Position numbers and translations under genes: made by a program. Positions 62,865 through 64,000 of a stretch of 64,000 nt of DNA are shown piece by piece. Origin of the DNA: Stercorarius parasiticus (lineage: Eukaryota > Chordata > Aves > Charadriiformes > Stercorariidae); contig VWZL01000443.1 in the NCBI GenBank assembly GCA_013396915.1, positions 125,921-189,920 on the forward strand. The letters are read 5' to 3'. The notes below the pieces were generated by a model that worked only from the letters and a program-made list of their open reading frames with translations, ran no database searches and had not been told where the DNA came from. Position 1 is the stretch's first letter, and every line of letters begins with the position of its first letter.

Positions 62865-63445
62865 TCCAATCAAATGAGAGCAGGAGAATGAGAAATAAAA
62901 CCAAATCTTAAAAACACATTCCCCTCACCCCTCCCTTGTTCCCAGGCTTAACTTCACTCCCAATGAAGTTGAGAGTGGCACAGGGGGACAGGGAATGGGG
63001 GTTGTGGTCAGTCCATCACACGGCTTAGCTGCCCCTTCCTCGTCAGGGGGAGGACTCCTCACTCTCTTCCCCTGCTCCAGCATGGGGTCCCTCCCATGGG
63101 AGATAGTTCTCCACAAACCTCTCCAACATTGGTCCTTCCCACGGGCTGCATTTCNTCCAATCAAATGAGAGCAGGAGAATGAGAAATAAAACCAAATCTT
63201 AAAAACACATTCCCCTCACCCCTCCCTTGTTCCCAGGCTTAACTTCACTCCCAATGAAGTTGAGAGTGGCACAGGGGGACAGGGAATGGGGGTTGTGGTC
63301 AGTCCATCACACGGCTTAGCTGCCCCTTCCTCGTCAGGGGGAGGACTCCTCACTCTCTTCCCCTGCTCCAGCATGGGGTCCCTCCCATGGGAGATAGTTC
63401 TCCACAAACCTCTCCAACATTGGTCCTTCCCACGGGCTGCATTTC
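62865..63445. repeat. exact 290-bp duplication around an N
   Basis: Bases 62865-63154 and 63156-63445 are identical over their full 290 bases, separated only by one N at 63155. The same 291-base shift holds at both ends, and the second copy continues smoothly into TTCATGAACTGCTCC as expected of the LTR. Overlapping contig ends left unmerged around a gap explain this best. Confidence 0.95.
63155..63155. other. single-N assembly join
   Basis: Ambiguous base exactly at the junction of two identical 290-bp copies; marks a contig join, not a biological base. Confidence 0.9.
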
Positions 63446-63800
63446 TTCATGAACTGCTCCAGCGTGGGTCCCTTTCCCATGCGGTGCAGTCCTTCAGAAA
63501 CAGATGACTCCAGCGTGGGTCACCCATGGGGTCACAAGTCCTGCCAGCAAAGCTGCCTAAGCATGGGCTCCTCTCTCCAGTGGTCCACAGGTCCTGACAG
63601 GAGCCTGCTCCATTGTGGGCTTCCCACGGGGTTGCAGCCTCCTTCGGCCTTCCACCTGCTCTGGTGTGGGGTCCTCCATGGGCTGCAGGTGTCTATCTGC
63701 TCCACCGTGGACCTCCATGGGTTGCAGGGGGACAACCTGCCTCACCATGGGCTTCACCACCAGCTGCAGGGGAGTCTCTGCTCTGGTGCCTGGAGCGCCT
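63366..63800 (-). repeat. diverged ~40-50-bp tandem units inside the LTR
   Basis: The plus strand repeats the pattern GCTCCAGCRTGGG...CCCAYGGG(CT)GCAG nine or ten times, with starts near 63366, 63413, 63456, 63507, 63558, 63606, 63657, 63697, 63738 and 63779. Units differ by substitutions and by a few bases in length, so the array is old. On the minus strand it reads as repeated LQPME.HGGAD-like peptides without forming a long gene. Confidence 0.75.
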
Positions 63801-64000
63801 CCTCCCCTTCCTTCTTCACTAATCTCAGTGTGTACAGTGAAGATGTTTCTCTAACATACTTTCACTCCTCTCCCCAGCTGCAGTTGCAGTTGCGCAGCAA
63901 CTTTTTGTCCTCTTAAGTATGTTGTCACAGAGGTGCTACCACATTTGCTGTTGAGCTCAGCCTTGGCCAGAAGCGGGTCTGTCTTCGAGCTAGCTGGCAT

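Larger units (their letters stand above)
62680..64000 (-). mobile_element. avian endogenous-retrovirus LTR, right end outside window
   Basis: I recognise this from memory as a long LTR (over 1 kb) common in bird genomes, placed on the minus strand. Its 3' end is at about 62680, reading GGGTCAACCCCACACA on the minus strand and so closing with CA. AATAAA-type signals fall in the TTTATTTCTC region (rev. comp. near 62895 and again at 63186), and a TATA-like AT-rich stretch lies near 63905-63925. The 5' end lies beyond base 64000, so I cannot tell a solo LTR from a 3' LTR of a provirus. No gag, pol or env sequence is present in the window to the left. The copy carries an internal array of diverged repeats and an assembly duplication, both listed separately. 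Short open frames here are not retroviral genes. Confidence 0.8.

Noticed and set aside
62925..63407. Two matching minus-strand frames suggesting a repeated protein
   Set aside because: They are the same LTR sequence duplicated by the assembly error around the N at 63155.
63449..63916. 155-codon plus-strand frame over the LTR
   Set aside because: It runs antisense to the LTR and is kept open by the internal repeat units; not a retroviral gene.
1..64000. tRNA, rRNA or small nuclear RNA genes
   Set aside because: I looked for B-box-like GGTTCGAATCC and similar landmarks and found none convincing; a covariance-model scan would be decisive.

Overview
The window looks like nuclear DNA from a bird. 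It is AT-rich and CpG-poor, and I recognise no host protein-coding exon in 64 kb. The bird assignment rests on three CR1 LINE copies with the typical 3' octamer repeats (ATTCTATG-type), plus a long LTR at the right edge whose sequence I recognise from memory as a common avian endogenous-retrovirus LTR. The order or species cannot be read from the sequence. The window is most simply a gene desert or the inside of a very large intron.

Layout. 1-2790 is unique AT-rich DNA with a 42-bp alternating purine-pyrimidine microsatellite. 2791-3553 is a CR1 copy broken by a single-N assembly gap. 5521-6060 is an unidentified GC-rich but CpG-poor island. 7115-7480 is a very old CR1/L3-like LINE tail. 8784-9752 is a second, different CR1 subfamily. 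9753-22317 is mostly unique sequence with two CpG-retaining blocks (16792-17175 and 20480-20775). 22318-22500 may be an LTR scrap. 23430-23810 is a moderately GC-rich patch. A perfect 24-nt palindrome lies at 25632-25655. 27977-28057 may be a reverse-transcriptase relic. 28100-51983 is unique DNA with microsatellites, including a 50-bp pure pyrimidine tract at 42296-42345. 51984-52829 is a third CR1. 52830-62679 is unique. 62680-64000 is an LTR that runs off the window and contains an exact 290-bp duplication around a single N, almost certainly an assembly artefact.

No genes act together here. Every coding trace I can support belongs to dead retroelements: CR1 ORF2 fragments with frameshifts, deletions and, in one copy, a changed catalytic motif. 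All five confidently recognised retroelements lie on the minus strand. That would suit an intron of a plus-strand gene but does not prove it. Scattered short remnants of an old amniote repeat with a CATTGAagTCAATGG-like core are also present. I found no undescribed biological system. The best leads are the perfect palindrome, the CpG-retaining blocks, the GC-rich island and the two assembly faults.
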